Shown: positions 1-8,648, numbered from the stretch's first letter. The stretch: 15,397 bases of DNA from CAYOEZ01 sp964402955 (GCA_964402955.1 CAYOEZ010000109.1:1-15397); one strand, 5' to 3'. Numbers and translations are program-made. Notes: generated from the sequence alone by a model not told the origin.

Positions 1-1
1 C

Positions 2-1036
2 CAAGCGACCCCCGAGACGGGGATTGTCGCCCTGTGCGCGGTCAACGACGAGGCGCTGGCCGCCGCGGGCAAGGCAACCGGCGCCAAGCTCTACACCATC
101 TACGAGAAGATGCTCGACGACGCGCAGCCCGACGCTGTGGTCGTCGCCACGCCCATGCAGTTCCACGTGCCGCAATCCATCGCTGCCTTGCAGCGCGGCG
201 TCCACGTCCTGTGTGAGGTGACGGCTGCTGTCGCCATGGACGAGGCGCGCTGGCTCGTGCAGGAGTGCAAGAAGAGCAAGGCTGTCTACGTCATGGCCGA
301 GAACTATACCTACATGCGCCCCAATGTGTTGGTGCGGGCGATGGTGGAGGCGGGGCTGTTCGGTGAGGTGTACTATGCTGAGGGCGAGTATATCCACGAG
401 CTATCCGTCCTGCACCACACGGCCGAGGGCAAGCCCACCTGGCGCTACTACTGGCAGGTCGGCGTCAACGGCTGCACCTATCCCACGCACAGCCTGGGCC
501 CCTGCCTGCAATGGGTCAAGGAGCGCCCGGCCTTCATCAGCAGCATCGGCACGGGACAGTGGACCGACCCCGAACATACCATGGAAGACACCGTGCTTCT
601 CCTGTGCAAGACGAGCAGCGGCAAGCTGATGCGTGTGCGTGTGGACATGCTCTCCAAACGTCCCCATGCCATGACCAACTACACGCTGCAAGGGACGAAG
701 GGTTGCTATGAGAGCGCACGGCGCAAGGGCGAGGAGAACTGGGTATGGGTTGAGGGCCGCTGCCCTGACGCGAATACCTGGCTTCCGCTCGACACCTTTG
801 CCGATGAGTTTCTGCCTGAGTTCTGGCGCAACCCGCCGCCCGAGGCGCTGGCTGCCGGCCACGGCGGCGGCGATTACTTCGAGGTGGTGGACTTCGTCGA
901 CGCTCTGCGAGGACGGCGCCTGCCTGCTGTGGGCATCCACGAGGCGATGGACATGACGCTGCCGGGACTGGTCAGCCAGGAATCGATCCGCCGCGGCGGC
1001 GATTGGTTGCCCGTGCCGGATTCGCGTGCGTGGTAG
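2..1036 (+). CDS. Gfo/Idh/MocA-family oxidoreductase (5' truncated), GH109-like subfamily
   Basis: The reading frame is open from the window edge, so the nucleotide-binding Rossmann start (GxGxxG) is missing; about 344 residues remain. An ATG at 110 is internal: the preceding 36 codons encode normal Rossmann sequence (GIVALCAVND..., LYTIYEKMLDD). Visible signatures are DAVVVATPMQFHVPQS, VHVLCEVTAA, the middle AENYTYMRPN and FGEVYYAEGEYIHE, YPTHSLGP, and a C-terminal GIHEAMDMTLPGLVSQES. Members use tightly held NAD(P) to oxidise or epimerise sugars; a GH109 branch uses NAD for glycoside cleavage, and YPTHSLGP resembles that branch. The usual Glu-Lys-Pro catalytic motif reads Glu-Val-Thr here, so the classical Lys is absent. 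It is followed 71 nt later by a sugar-acid dehydratase on the same strand. Family assignment is firm; the substrate is unknown. Confidence 0.88.
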   Translation, partial: QATPETGIVALCAVNDEALAAAGKATGAKLYTIYEKMLDDAQPDAVVVATPMQFHVPQSIAALQRGVHVLCEVTAAVAMDEARWLVQECKKSKAVYVMAENYTYMRPNVLVRAMVEAGLFGEVYYAEGEYIHELSVLHHTAEGKPTWRYYWQVGVNGCTYPTHSLGPCLQWVKERPAFISSIGTGQWTDPEHTMEDTVLLLCKTSSGKLMRVRVDMLSKRPHAMTNYTLQGTKGCYESARRKGEENWVWVEGRCPDANTWLPLDTFADEFLPEFWRNPPPEALAAGHGGGDYFEVVDFVDALRGRRLPAVGIHEAMDMTLPGLVSQESIRRGGDWLPVPDSRAW

Positions 1037-1037
1037 T

Positions 1038-1084
1038 ACTCTTAAGACCACCGAGGTTTGCGAAACCTCGGTGGTCTTAAGAGT
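1038..1084. repeat. Perfect 22-bp inverted repeat with 3-nt loop (REP-like palindrome or terminator)
   Basis: Arms 1038-1059 and 1063-1084 are exact reverse complements, separated by GCG. The outer part contains CTTAAG in each arm and the inner part is ACCACCGAGGTTT. It begins 2 nt after the oxidoreductase stop and ends 11 nt before the ribosome site of the next gene. There is no T-run after either arm, so a textbook intrinsic terminator is not obvious. A very stable RNA hairpin between two co-directional genes could attenuate transcription or protect the upstream mRNA. Length and perfection also fit a dispersed palindromic element. No second copy was noticed in the window. Confidence 0.85.
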
Positions 1085-1107
1085 GTAGCAAACAGAAGGA
1101 GGACGGG

Positions 1108-2280
1108 ATGAAGGTCACGCGTGTCGAGATATTCGATATTGTCTGCGAGGCGCCGACCTGGCATCCGGTGATTGTACGGGTGCATACCGATGAAGGCATC
1201 AGCGGCCTGGGCGAGGCAGGGCTGGCCTATGGCGCCGGCCATTCGGCAGCCGTGGGCATGATCAAGAACCTGTCCGAGCAATTCCTGATCGGCGTTGATC
1301 CATTCAAGAGCGAGCACATCTGGGAACGGATGTTCCGCAACTCGTTCTGGGGGCTGGGCGGCGGGCCGGTGGTTTTCGGAGGCATGAGCGCTATCGACAT
1401 CGCCCTGTGGGATATCAAGGGCAAGGCGCTGGGCGTCCCCGTCTACCAACTCATGGGAGGCAAGACCAACGACCGCCTACGCACCTATGCCAGCCAGATT
1501 CAGTTCGGCTGGGGCGCACAGCGTCTGAGCCTGTCCAAGCCGGAGCAATACGCCGAGGCGGCGCTTACCGCCGTAGCCGATGGCTACGACTGCGTCAAGC
1601 TCGACCCGCTGATGTTCGACACGGACGGCCAGCGCATCGAGAAGCACTTGCAGGCGTTGCTGACGCCGCAGCAGGTAGCCGAATATCGCAAGCGTGTCAA
1701 AGCCGTGCGCGACGCTATTGGCCCCAATGTCGACCTTATCCTTGACTTGCACTCGTACCTCAGCCCGGCGACGCTGGCGCAGTTGGGCGAGGCGTGGACC
1801 GACCTCAATTGCCTGTTCTACGAGGAGCCGGTCAACTACCTGAACCCGGAGGCGCAGCAACTTGCCACGCACAGCGTCAGGACGCCGATGGCCGCCGGCG
1901 AGCGCATCTATACGCGCTGGGGCTTTCGCAAATACTTTGCGCAGCAATCGCTGGCTGTCATCCAGCCCGATCTGGGTCTGGTGGGCGGGCTGACCGAAGG
2001 CAAGAAGATCTGCGATCTGGCGCACATCGACGACGTGACGGTGCAGTGTCACGTCTGCGGCAGCCCGGTGGCGACGGCGGCGGCGCTGCAACTTGAGGCC
2101 GTCATTCCCAATTTCTTGATCCATGAGCACCACACCAACGCCATCAAGTCGTTCAACCGCGTGCTCTGCCAGCAGGATTACCAGCCCAAACGTGGTTACT
2201 TTGAGATTCCCGCTGCGCCGGGGTTGGGCATTGACCTCAACGACGATGCCCTCAAGTCATCGCCGTGCATAACCGTATAG
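1108..2280 (+). CDS. Enolase-superfamily sugar-acid dehydratase (D-galactonate dehydratase-like)
   Basis: The 390-residue protein has the mandelate racemase/muconate lactonizing fold: an N-terminal capping domain (about 1-115, with GLGEAG) and a barrel. Candidate Mg ligands are Asp213 (DLHS), Glu239 (FYEEP) and Glu265 (AAGERIYTR). Catalytic candidates are His215, two residues after the first ligand, and the Asp288/His315 pair (QPD, CHVCGSP). As I recall E. coli GalD (D183, H185, E209, E235, D258, H285), all six spacings are identical. The family dehydrates aldonates to 2-keto-3-deoxy acids in the cytoplasm. The start is fixed by AAGGAGG at 1096-1102, 5 nt upstream. It probably shares an operon with its neighbours on both sides. 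The exact aldonate (galactonate, rhamnonate, arabinonate or other) cannot be told from sequence alone. Confidence 0.92.
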   Translation: MKVTRVEIFDIVCEAPTWHPVIVRVHTDEGISGLGEAGLAYGAGHSAAVGMIKNLSEQFLIGVDPFKSEHIWERMFRNSFWGLGGGPVVFGGMSAIDIALWDIKGKALGVPVYQLMGGKTNDRLRTYASQIQFGWGAQRLSLSKPEQYAEAALTAVADGYDCVKLDPLMFDTDGQRIEKHLQALLTPQQVAEYRKRVKAVRDAIGPNVDLILDLHSYLSPATLAQLGEAWTDLNCLFYEEPVNYLNPEAQQLATHSVRTPMAAGERIYTRWGFRKYFAQQSLAVIQPDLGLVGGLTEGKKICDLAHIDDVTVQCHVCGSPVATAAALQLEAVIPNFLIHEHHTNAIKSFNRVLCQQDYQPKRGYFEIPAAPGLGIDLNDDALKSSPCITV

Positions 2281-2298
2281 CGCCGCAAGGATCACCAC

Positions 2299-3303
2299 AT
2301 GAACGACAAAGAGAATGCGCTGCGTATCATCCACTTCGACCATCCGGAGCGTGTCGTGAGCAGGGTTCCGGCCTACACGCTCAAGTATCAGGGCTGCGAC
2401 CACGAGGAAATCAGCGGCGCTCTGGGCGACGACCACCCTGCCGGCGCCACGTGGACCGACATCTGGGGCACCGTGTGGCACAAGGAGATGGACGGGGTGA
2501 TGGGCTTTCCGCGCGGCTGCCCGCTGGCCGAGGTGCAGCAGTTGGCCGGTTATCGCTGGCCCGATGCTGATGACGAGCGCATATGCCGCCGCATCTACGA
2601 CATGGCGCGCAGTTTCCCCGGCGGCGACCTCTTCATCGGCGGCAGCCACCGCGATACGCTGTGGGAGAAGTCCTATATGCTGGTCGGCATGGAAAACATG
2701 ATGATCTATCTCCAGACCGAGCCAGGCTACGCCCGCGAGATATTGCACCGCATCATGGATTTTCAGCTTGGCATTGCCCGGCACTACGCCAGCCTGGGGG
2801 TCGAGATCGTCTTCATGGGCGATGATCTGGGCACGCAACGCGCCCCGCTGCTCGGCCCACAGATCATCGCCGATTTCTTCGTCCCCGAGTACGAGCGCCT
2901 TTTTAGCTTCTATCGCCAGCGCGGTGTTCTGGTGGAGTTCCATTCCTGCGGGCACATCGAGTGGATGCTGGAGACATTCATGCGTCTCGGGGTGAATATC
3001 CTCAACCCGCTGCAGGCCTCGGCCAATGACCTGGCGCGCGTGCGCGCCATCACGCATTGGCGCATGGCCCTGGCGGGCGGCGTCAGCTCAGCGACCATCA
3101 TGGATGGCCATGTGCAGAGCATTGGGCGCGAGGTGCGCGAGCGGATGTGGCTGCTGGGGCAAGACGGCGGCTATTTCTGCCGCTCCGATCAGGGGCTGCC
3201 CTTTCCGCCCGCGCACGTCGCGGCCATGGACGCGGCGATCGAGCACTACGGCCGCTACCCGCTGCAGGAAGCGGAGGATGATCGCGTGGGGGATGAAGGC
3301 TGA
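2299..3303 (+). CDS. URO-D/MtaA-superfamily protein, zinc methyltransferase-like
   Basis: This 334-residue protein belongs to the uroporphyrinogen decarboxylase superfamily (PF01208-like), which also holds corrinoid methyltransferases such as MtaA, MtbA and CmuA. Visible motifs are MGDDLGTQ (173-180), VEFHSCGHIEWMLE (212-225), GVNILNPLQ (231-239), and GYFCRSDQGLPFPP near the end (291-304). His215-X-Cys217 with Cys294 matches the HXC...C zinc site of MtaA/MtbA, including the 77-residue Cys-Cys distance I recall, which argues against a heme-pathway UroD. The start has AAGGA at 2287-2291, and the gene lies 18 nt after the dehydratase stop, so it is operonic with it. No corrinoid protein is in the window. 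Such proteins are often found in catabolic operons without known function. It ends 1 nt before the convergent hsdR stop. Confidence 0.85.
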   Translation: MNDKENALRIIHFDHPERVVSRVPAYTLKYQGCDHEEISGALGDDHPAGATWTDIWGTVWHKEMDGVMGFPRGCPLAEVQQLAGYRWPDADDERICRRIYDMARSFPGGDLFIGGSHRDTLWEKSYMLVGMENMMIYLQTEPGYAREILHRIMDFQLGIARHYASLGVEIVFMGDDLGTQRAPLLGPQIIADFFVPEYERLFSFYRQRGVLVEFHSCGHIEWMLETFMRLGVNILNPLQASANDLARVRAITHWRMALAGGVSSATIMDGHVQSIGREVRERMWLLGQDGGYFCRSDQGLPFPPAHVAAMDAAIEHYGRYPLQEAEDDRVGDEG

Positions 3304-3304
3304 T

Positions 3305-6300
3305 TCAAGCCGGGCGACTATAGATGCTTGTATCTTCGCCAAAGTAGGATTCGTACACGTGTTGATAGACCTGGTCGCACTTGTCACGGTAGAGTTCCGG
3401 CCCGTAGGCGGGTGGCAGCTTGTCCAATGCCTGAGCGATGCACACACGGACAGCGGCGCGTGACACCTGGCGCTTGCGCCAATCCAGCACCAGCTTCTCC
3501 TTCTTGAGCGTCGCAAGAAGCGTGCTGGCTACTTTCTTCACACTGGCTGTTTCTTTCACATTCAACGTCACTGAGGGGCGCGTCAACAAGTCAAAGATGG
3601 CAAGCTCTTCCTCTGAGAGCTGCTCCGCGATTGCCCGCCGTTCCTCTTTGTTCAAGTCTTGGGCAAAGGCAAGCAACTGGTCAAAGACGGCCTGGGCATT
3701 GAGCGCGCCCGCGTTGTAGGCCTCGATCATCTCCTCAAACGTCTGCTTATAGTCCAGGCGCGTGCGATTGAGGCGCGCCATACGCTCCAGCTTGTCGCCG
3801 ATCGCCCCCCGCAAGCGAGCAATCTCGATGTTCTGGCAGCCCAGCAAGAACTGCTTTCTTAATTCTGCCACATCCAATGTTGCCAGGTCAACGACGCCCG
3901 TCGGCATTGCCCGCATGTCGCTCACGCGCAACCGCGGCGGATTGATGACGTAGCCCGGAATCCCCACCGATTCGTCCAGAAGATCGCCGACACGCTGCAT
4001 GACCGGGCCGATGTCTGCCCCCTCTTCGGCGGCGCACACACCCTCTGCAATCACGTTCAGACGAACAATGCGTGGGACGTATGGGGCGGCTGCAGGGTCG
4101 GGCAAGAGCGAGCGAAAGGCGCCCCTGACGCTGCTAACCAGCGACATGAACGTAGCCCGCCTCTGATCATTGGCAAGGATAGCGTCAACAGCGTCCTCCA
4201 ACAATCGTACATACTGGAAGCCTGTCGCCTGACCGCACGCAGCCACATCGATGCTCAGTTCCTGCAAGAAGCTCTCCGTTTCGTCCAGTGCCTCCCGCAA
4301 CGCGTCGACCAGCGTGCTCTTGTCGGCAATTGGCGTGTCGCCGGGCAGGATGCCGCCGCCGGATCCGGAGCCGTAGATCGCCAATGCCTTCTGCAGGTTT
4401 ACAAAGACCCCGGCGTAGTCCACAATCAGGCCGTTAGGCTTGTCTTTGTAGACGCGATTGGCCCGCGCAATGGTCTGCATCAGGGTGTGGTTAGCCATCG
4501 GCTTATCCAAGTAGATGGTCGAGCAGGACTCGACATCGAAGCCGGTCATCCACATGGCGCAGACGAAGGCGATACGGAAGGGGTCTTTGGCATCCTTGAA
4601 CTTGCTATCCAGATCCTCACGTTCCATGCGCGAACGGTGGGGAGCAATGTCCAGCCCTCTGCTCCTGAACAGCTCGCCCTCGCCCTGAGATGCGGAAACG
4701 ACCACGGCCATATCGGTCTCGGCCATGTAGGTGATCCTGCGCTCGAGTATCTCCCGCTCTGCCGGCTGCGCTGTCGCCGACTCGCAGCGCAGGCGATCAA
4801 GGTAGCGTTGCCAGTATATCCGCACTTTGTCGTACATGCGTACGGCGGTCAGGCGATCGATGGCGACGACCATCGCCTTGCCCATGTAGCCGCGCCCCAT
4901 GAAGTGCGCGACAATGTCCTCGGCAATCGTCTCCAGTCGCTCATCGCGGGTGATCACCTGATACTGTTGGGCAAACTCGCGTTCAACCCGCTGTTCTTTG
5001 TTCTCATCGAGGGCGGCCTCGTCGAGCAGCCGCTGCATATCCGGGTTGAGCGCCTCGTTGGTGACTTGCATCTCTGGTACGCGGTTTTCGTAGTACAGGC
5101 GGACAGTGTTGTGGTCGTCCACCGATTGCTTGAAGTTGTAGATACTGACGTAGTCGCCGAAGACCGCGCGCGTCTTTTCTTCGCCCGTCATCAGCGGCGT
5201 GCCCGTGAAGCCGATGAAGGCGGCATTGGGCAGGGCCAGGCGCATGTTCATTGCCAGAACATCGTATTGGCTGCGGTGCGCTTCGTCGGTAATAACGATG
5301 ATGTCCGAGCGGGCGGACAGCTCTGGGAATGTCTCTGCGCCGTCGGTGCGGAACTTCTGGATGAGGGTGAAGATGTAGCGGTGGTCTTCGCGCAGCAGCC
5401 GCTTGAGGTGCTCGGCGCTGTGGGCGCGTACGCGATGCTCCCTCTCGGTGACGGCGCCGGTTGCGGCGAATTTCTTGTGGATCTGTTTGTCCAGGTCGTT
5501 GCGGTCGGTGATGATGATGAAGGTATGGTTGCCGGGCAGCTTGCGCAGTATCTTCTGGGCGAAGAAGATCATAGAGTAGCTCTTGCCGCTGCCCTCCGTG
5601 TGCCAGAACACGCCCAGGCGCCCCTTGTTTTGCTCAACCTGGCGGTAAGCGTCTACAGCGGCGTTGACGCCCAGGTACTGGTGGTTCTTGGCGGCCACCT
5701 TGATGAGTTCCTTCTCCTCACTGAAAACTGTGAAGTTCTCCACCAGATCAAGGAAGCGCGCCGGCTCGCAGACGCCGCGCAGCATCGTCTCCAGGCTGAT
5801 GATGCCTTCTTCGCCCTCGTTGTTGATCCTGGGCCACTGCCTGAAGTGCTCCCAGCCGGAGGTGATCGTGCCCAGGCGACTCTGCCCGCCGTTGGAGAGG
5901 ATGACGAGGCCATTGTACCAGAATAGCTGCGGGATGTTGGCCTTGTAGTCGGCGAGATTCTTGTCGAAGGCGTCTTCGATGCGCTTGTGGGCGGCCTTGA
6001 GCTCGATGAAGAGCAGCGGCAAGCCGTTGACGAAGCCGACCAGATCGGCGCGATAGCGGTTCATGTCGCCTGCGACCCAGAACTGCGAGGCGAGCAGGAA
6101 GTCGTTGTTGGCGGGGTTCTGCCAGTCCACCACCCGCACGAGGTGTTCCGTCTCGTGCACGCGCCGCCGCCCCGATGGCAGGGCGACGCGTACGCCGTCC
6201 TTGAGCAGGCGATAGACCTCGCGGTTGGCCTGGGCCGGGCTGACGGCGCGGCGATCGCGCGTCAGTTCCTCGATCGCCAGGGCGAGGGCGTCGGGTGGCA

Positions 6301-6484
6301 GGCCGGGGTTCAGCTTGGCGAGGGCCGCGCGCAGGCGCTCCGGCAGCACCACCTCGGCTGCTGTCTCCCGCCCCAACGACGCCCCGCGCCCGAAGCGCTC
6401 GTGGAAGCAGTTGACGTGCTGCCAACCTAACGAGGTGAGAACGTCGATAGATGGTTGCTCTACTGTCGTATCTTCAGAACGCAT
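3305..6484 (-). CDS. hsdR: Type I restriction enzyme, motor/nuclease subunit HsdR
   Basis: At 1059 residues this is normal for HsdR, close to type IC size. The N-terminal PD-(D/E)xK nuclease shows Asp147 (RADLVGF) and Glu161-Leu-Lys163 (FIELK). The SF2 translocase follows: Walker A TEGSGKS (296-302), ITDRNDLD (326-333), DEAH (400-403), TGTP (427-430), TGFDVESC (647-654) and motif VI QTIARANR (670-677). The C-terminal helical part binds the MS core; ATP-driven translocation leads to cleavage far from the recognition site. Start ATG 6484 leads into SEDTTVEQPSIDVLTSLGW, the normal HsdR opening, but its ribosome site is weak. It follows the 73-residue gene by 63 nt and is last in the operon. It ends tail-to-tail with the URO-D-like gene, with one base between the stops. 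No key residue is missing. Confidence 0.97.
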   Translation of the reverse strand: MRSEDTTVEQPSIDVLTSLGWQHVNCFHERFGRGASLGRETAAEVVLPERLRAALAKLNPGLPPDALALAIEELTRDRRAVSPAQANREVYRLLKDGVRVALPSGRRRVHETEHLVRVVDWQNPANNDFLLASQFWVAGDMNRYRADLVGFVNGLPLLFIELKAAHKRIEDAFDKNLADYKANIPQLFWYNGLVILSNGGQSRLGTITSGWEHFRQWPRINNEGEEGIISLETMLRGVCEPARFLDLVENFTVFSEEKELIKVAAKNHQYLGVNAAVDAYRQVEQNKGRLGVFWHTEGSGKSYSMIFFAQKILRKLPGNHTFIIITDRNDLDKQIHKKFAATGAVTEREHRVRAHSAEHLKRLLREDHRYIFTLIQKFRTDGAETFPELSARSDIIVITDEAHRSQYDVLAMNMRLALPNAAFIGFTGTPLMTGEEKTRAVFGDYVSIYNFKQSVDDHNTVRLYYENRVPEMQVTNEALNPDMQRLLDEAALDENKEQRVEREFAQQYQVITRDERLETIAEDIVAHFMGRGYMGKAMVVAIDRLTAVRMYDKVRIYWQRYLDRLRCESATAQPAEREILERRITYMAETDMAVVVSASQGEGELFRSRGLDIAPHRSRMEREDLDSKFKDAKDPFRIAFVCAMWMTGFDVESCSTIYLDKPMANHTLMQTIARANRVYKDKPNGLIVDYAGVFVNLQKALAIYGSGSGGGILPGDTPIADKSTLVDALREALDETESFLQELSIDVAACGQATGFQYVRLLEDAVDAILANDQRRATFMSLVSSVRGAFRSLLPDPAAAPYVPRIVRLNVIAEGVCAAEEGADIGPVMQRVGDLLDESVGIPGYVINPPRLRVSDMRAMPTGVVDLATLDVAELRKQFLLGCQNIEIARLRGAIGDKLERMARLNRTRLDYKQTFEEMIEAYNAGALNAQAVFDQLLAFAQDLNKEERRAIAEQLSEEELAIFDLLTRPSVTLNVKETASVKKVASTLLATLKKEKLVLDWRKRQVSRAAVRVCIAQALDKLPPAYGPELYRDKCDQVYQHVYESYFGEDTSIYSRPA

Positions 6485-6547
6485 GGTTTGTGTGCTCTGC
6501 TTTTCGCCACTCTGTTAGGGCCGCCGGGAAATCGGCTGACGCTCCTC

Positions 6548-6769
6548 TCAGGATGACAAATCCTTCTCGAGATCGGCAAGCACAAGCCTTGCTTGGGCGA
6601 TCATTGCCAGGGCGATTTCCCGGCTATAGGTGGATCGTGCGTAAGTGTTATCGCAGACTTCAAGTACCCTTTCGCCCGCCATTATTGACCGCCCCGAGTT
6701 TTTACATGTGCGAGGCCGCTTTGCTGTTACCACCTTGTGCTGCTTCAATAATGATTTGATTCTTGTCAT
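6548..6769 (-). CDS. Small 73-residue protein, degenerate Cys-knuckle-like, operon member
   Basis: This short frame is kept as real because its ATG overlaps the helicase stop (ATGA, 6769-6766), a translational-coupling arrangement, and because AGGAA lies just upstream. It is basic at the N-terminus (TRIKSLLKQHKVVTAKRPR), has Cys22 and Cys39 around SGRSIMAGERVLEV, and ends in a hydrophobic/acidic helix (EIALAMIAQARLVLADLEKDL). The GRSIMAGERV stretch resembles small treble-clef zinc proteins of the pattern Cys-X2-Cys...I.xGE, but the second Cys of the first pair and the later pair are absent. Possible roles are DNA binding, or a regulator or partner of the helicase; none can be shown. There is no signal peptide or membrane segment. 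Confidence 0.62.
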   Translation of the reverse strand: MTRIKSLLKQHKVVTAKRPRTCKNSGRSIMAGERVLEVCDNTYARSTYSREIALAMIAQARLVLADLEKDLSS

Positions 6770-8643
6770 TCTATTCCTGCGCCTTGCTGCCCTTTCGCCT
6801 TATGCTTGCTGCGGACCAGCTTGGTCAGACTATCTACAATGTCTGCTGAGGCATCGTTTGCCTTCTGCAACTGCTCGATAGACGCTCCATCGCGTTCACC
6901 CGACGAAACACCCATGATATCATTCTGAGCAACCTGTGCCAGAGTAATGAGGATAGCAATGTTCGTCTCTCCTCGACCAGGAACCAGCCTGAGTAGGTCC
7001 CGTCCTCCATGTTTGAAGCCGAGCCGGTTGACTACCGCGTCTGCGATTGCGCTGGCCTCTGACCGCAATAGCATGCGTAGGGCTTCTTTCTTTCTTTGCG
7101 GCTGTATGGGCAGGGACAACGGCGAAACCTCTCTTTGTACATGGGCGGCCATCTGAAGCCGAGCCCGCATCATCTCCTCAGTGAGACCGAACTCCGATGG
7201 GTCATAACCCTTGCTCCGTATGGCTGCAAGAATCTCATGAACTGCCGCATCATCAACTTCCTTCAGATATCCTCGTTGCAGATAGCCAGACACTGTCTCG
7301 TTCAAAACACGCATGAATGGACGCAGAGTCATCCGTGGCGTCGATTTGCCCTCTGATATCTCGGTCTCAGTTCCAGCCAGACACTCTGAGAAGAGCTTCT
7401 GATCCTCTTTGTCGAAGTTCGTGAAATCTGTCCACAAACGCTCGTCGTTCAATCCCACATGAGACACCACGTAGACCTGATTGGCGGGTGAGTGGGGTAC
7501 TTCGGAATCGGCCAGCCGAAGAATTCTGCCAACGAACTGAATGTAAGGAGAGAGAGTCCTATATGGCCTGAAGACAGCCGCCACTGAGAGTGTACCCAAA
7601 TCGTAGCCTTCTCCAAGCATCTGTACTTGCACAACAACGTCAATCTGGCCGCTCCGAAGCTGTGACTCAATGCGGTCGCGCTCATCGGCCTTCATCTCAC
7701 TGTGAAGAACGGCCGCTTGTAGTCCGTACTCGTGGTAGAGCGCGCATATTGTCTTGGCATGCCTTATGGAGCATGCCGCTGCGATGATCTGGCGAGGTGC
7801 TCCATACTGCGTCACCTCGGCCAGTTGGCGGATGGACGCTACTACAATGTGTCTGTTACACTCATTGGACAGTGCGATTCCTCTGCTGAACCAGTCCTGC
7901 TCGCGCATCTTGAGGACTTCATCCAGCGTGTAGTTTTCTGCCACCCCTCTGGCCGTGAACGAAATGGTGGCCGGTTTGACGTGTATGGCATCCACCGGCG
8001 AGATGTAGCCAAGAAGCATGGAACGAGTATAGCCGAAGCTGTAGATCCTCTTCCCAGATACCATCTGTCCGTCCGAGCGAACAGGGGTGGCTGTGTAGGA
8101 CACCACCTTCGTTGCTCTGAAGTAATCAAACAGGCGGGTCCAACTGGTGGCCACATTATGGTGGCCCTCATCCACAAGAATCATGTCAAAGTAGCCTGAC
8201 CCCAATCTTTCATACCACCGGTTATTGGGGCCACCAAACTGCTGGATGTTGGCAACAACGATATGTGCATTGTCGCAATCATGCATGTTGGCCCCCGTCT
8301 TTAGCTCACTGATGAACGGTCCATCCGTAGGTTGGAACACCCCCCGTTTTCGATAGAAACAGTCAGGCTTTGAGACATCGAGCTCCTTCTGCACTGTCGT
8401 TCTGATCGTTAGGTTCGGGGTGATTATGAGCACACGCCCGCGTGACACACCGAAAGGAGTGAGGCCCATCAATCCAGTCTTACCTGATCCTACAGGGAGT
8501 TGGACGTAGCAGGGTTCGATGCTTTCGGCAAAGTGACGCCGGATTGCATCGTATGCTTCTATCTGGGATTCGCGTAGGGATGGATTCCTGTAGACATTGA
8601 TCTCTGTTCCGGCGAAGAAAGTAGCAATCTCGGGGTTTTCCAT
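6766..8643 (-). CDS. SF2 DEAD/DEAH-like helicase, defence associated
   Basis: The 625-residue protein carries a full SF2 core: LRESQIEAYDAI (23-34), Walker A VGSGKTG (51-57), DEGH (158-161), TATP (184-187), GEGYDLG (344-350) and motif VI QFVGRILR (369-376). The two RecA lobes fill about residues 20-400; the rest (430-625) is a helical tail I do not recognise. No nuclease or methylase motif is visible, so it is likely an ATP-driven DNA or RNA translocase. The TTG start at 8667 is rejected: ATG 8643 has GGAGG at 8657-8653 and begins 5 nt after the Shedu-like stop. Its stop overlaps the 73-residue gene. The gene is visibly AT-richer than hsdR. The pairing of a small PD-(D/E)xK-like protein with an SF2 helicase recalls Hachiman (HamA/HamB), but it is not identified as HamB here. 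Confidence 0.88.
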   Translation of the reverse strand: MENPEIATFFAGTEINVYRNPSLRESQIEAYDAIRRHFAESIEPCYVQLPVGSGKTGLMGLTPFGVSRGRVLIITPNLTIRTTVQKELDVSKPDCFYRKRGVFQPTDGPFISELKTGANMHDCDNAHIVVANIQQFGGPNNRWYERLGSGYFDMILVDEGHHNVATSWTRLFDYFRATKVVSYTATPVRSDGQMVSGKRIYSFGYTRSMLLGYISPVDAIHVKPATISFTARGVAENYTLDEVLKMREQDWFSRGIALSNECNRHIVVASIRQLAEVTQYGAPRQIIAAACSIRHAKTICALYHEYGLQAAVLHSEMKADERDRIESQLRSGQIDVVVQVQMLGEGYDLGTLSVAAVFRPYRTLSPYIQFVGRILRLADSEVPHSPANQVYVVSHVGLNDERLWTDFTNFDKEDQKLFSECLAGTETEISEGKSTPRMTLRPFMRVLNETVSGYLQRGYLKEVDDAAVHEILAAIRSKGYDPSEFGLTEEMMRARLQMAAHVQREVSPLSLPIQPQRKKEALRMLLRSEASAIADAVVNRLGFKHGGRDLLRLVPGRGETNIAILITLAQVAQNDIMGVSSGERDGASIEQLQKANDASADIVDSLTKLVRSKHKAKGQQGAGIE

Positions 8644-8648
8644 GCAGT

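Noticed and set aside
2299..3303. Calling the gene hemE
   Set aside because: Sequence has the methyltransferase-type zinc residues and lies in a catabolic operon; heme UroD features at the N-terminus are not seen.
4487..5926. Open frame of 479 codons on the + strand
   Set aside because: It lies entirely antisense to hsdR, has no recognisable domain, and comes from the high GC at third positions of the real gene.
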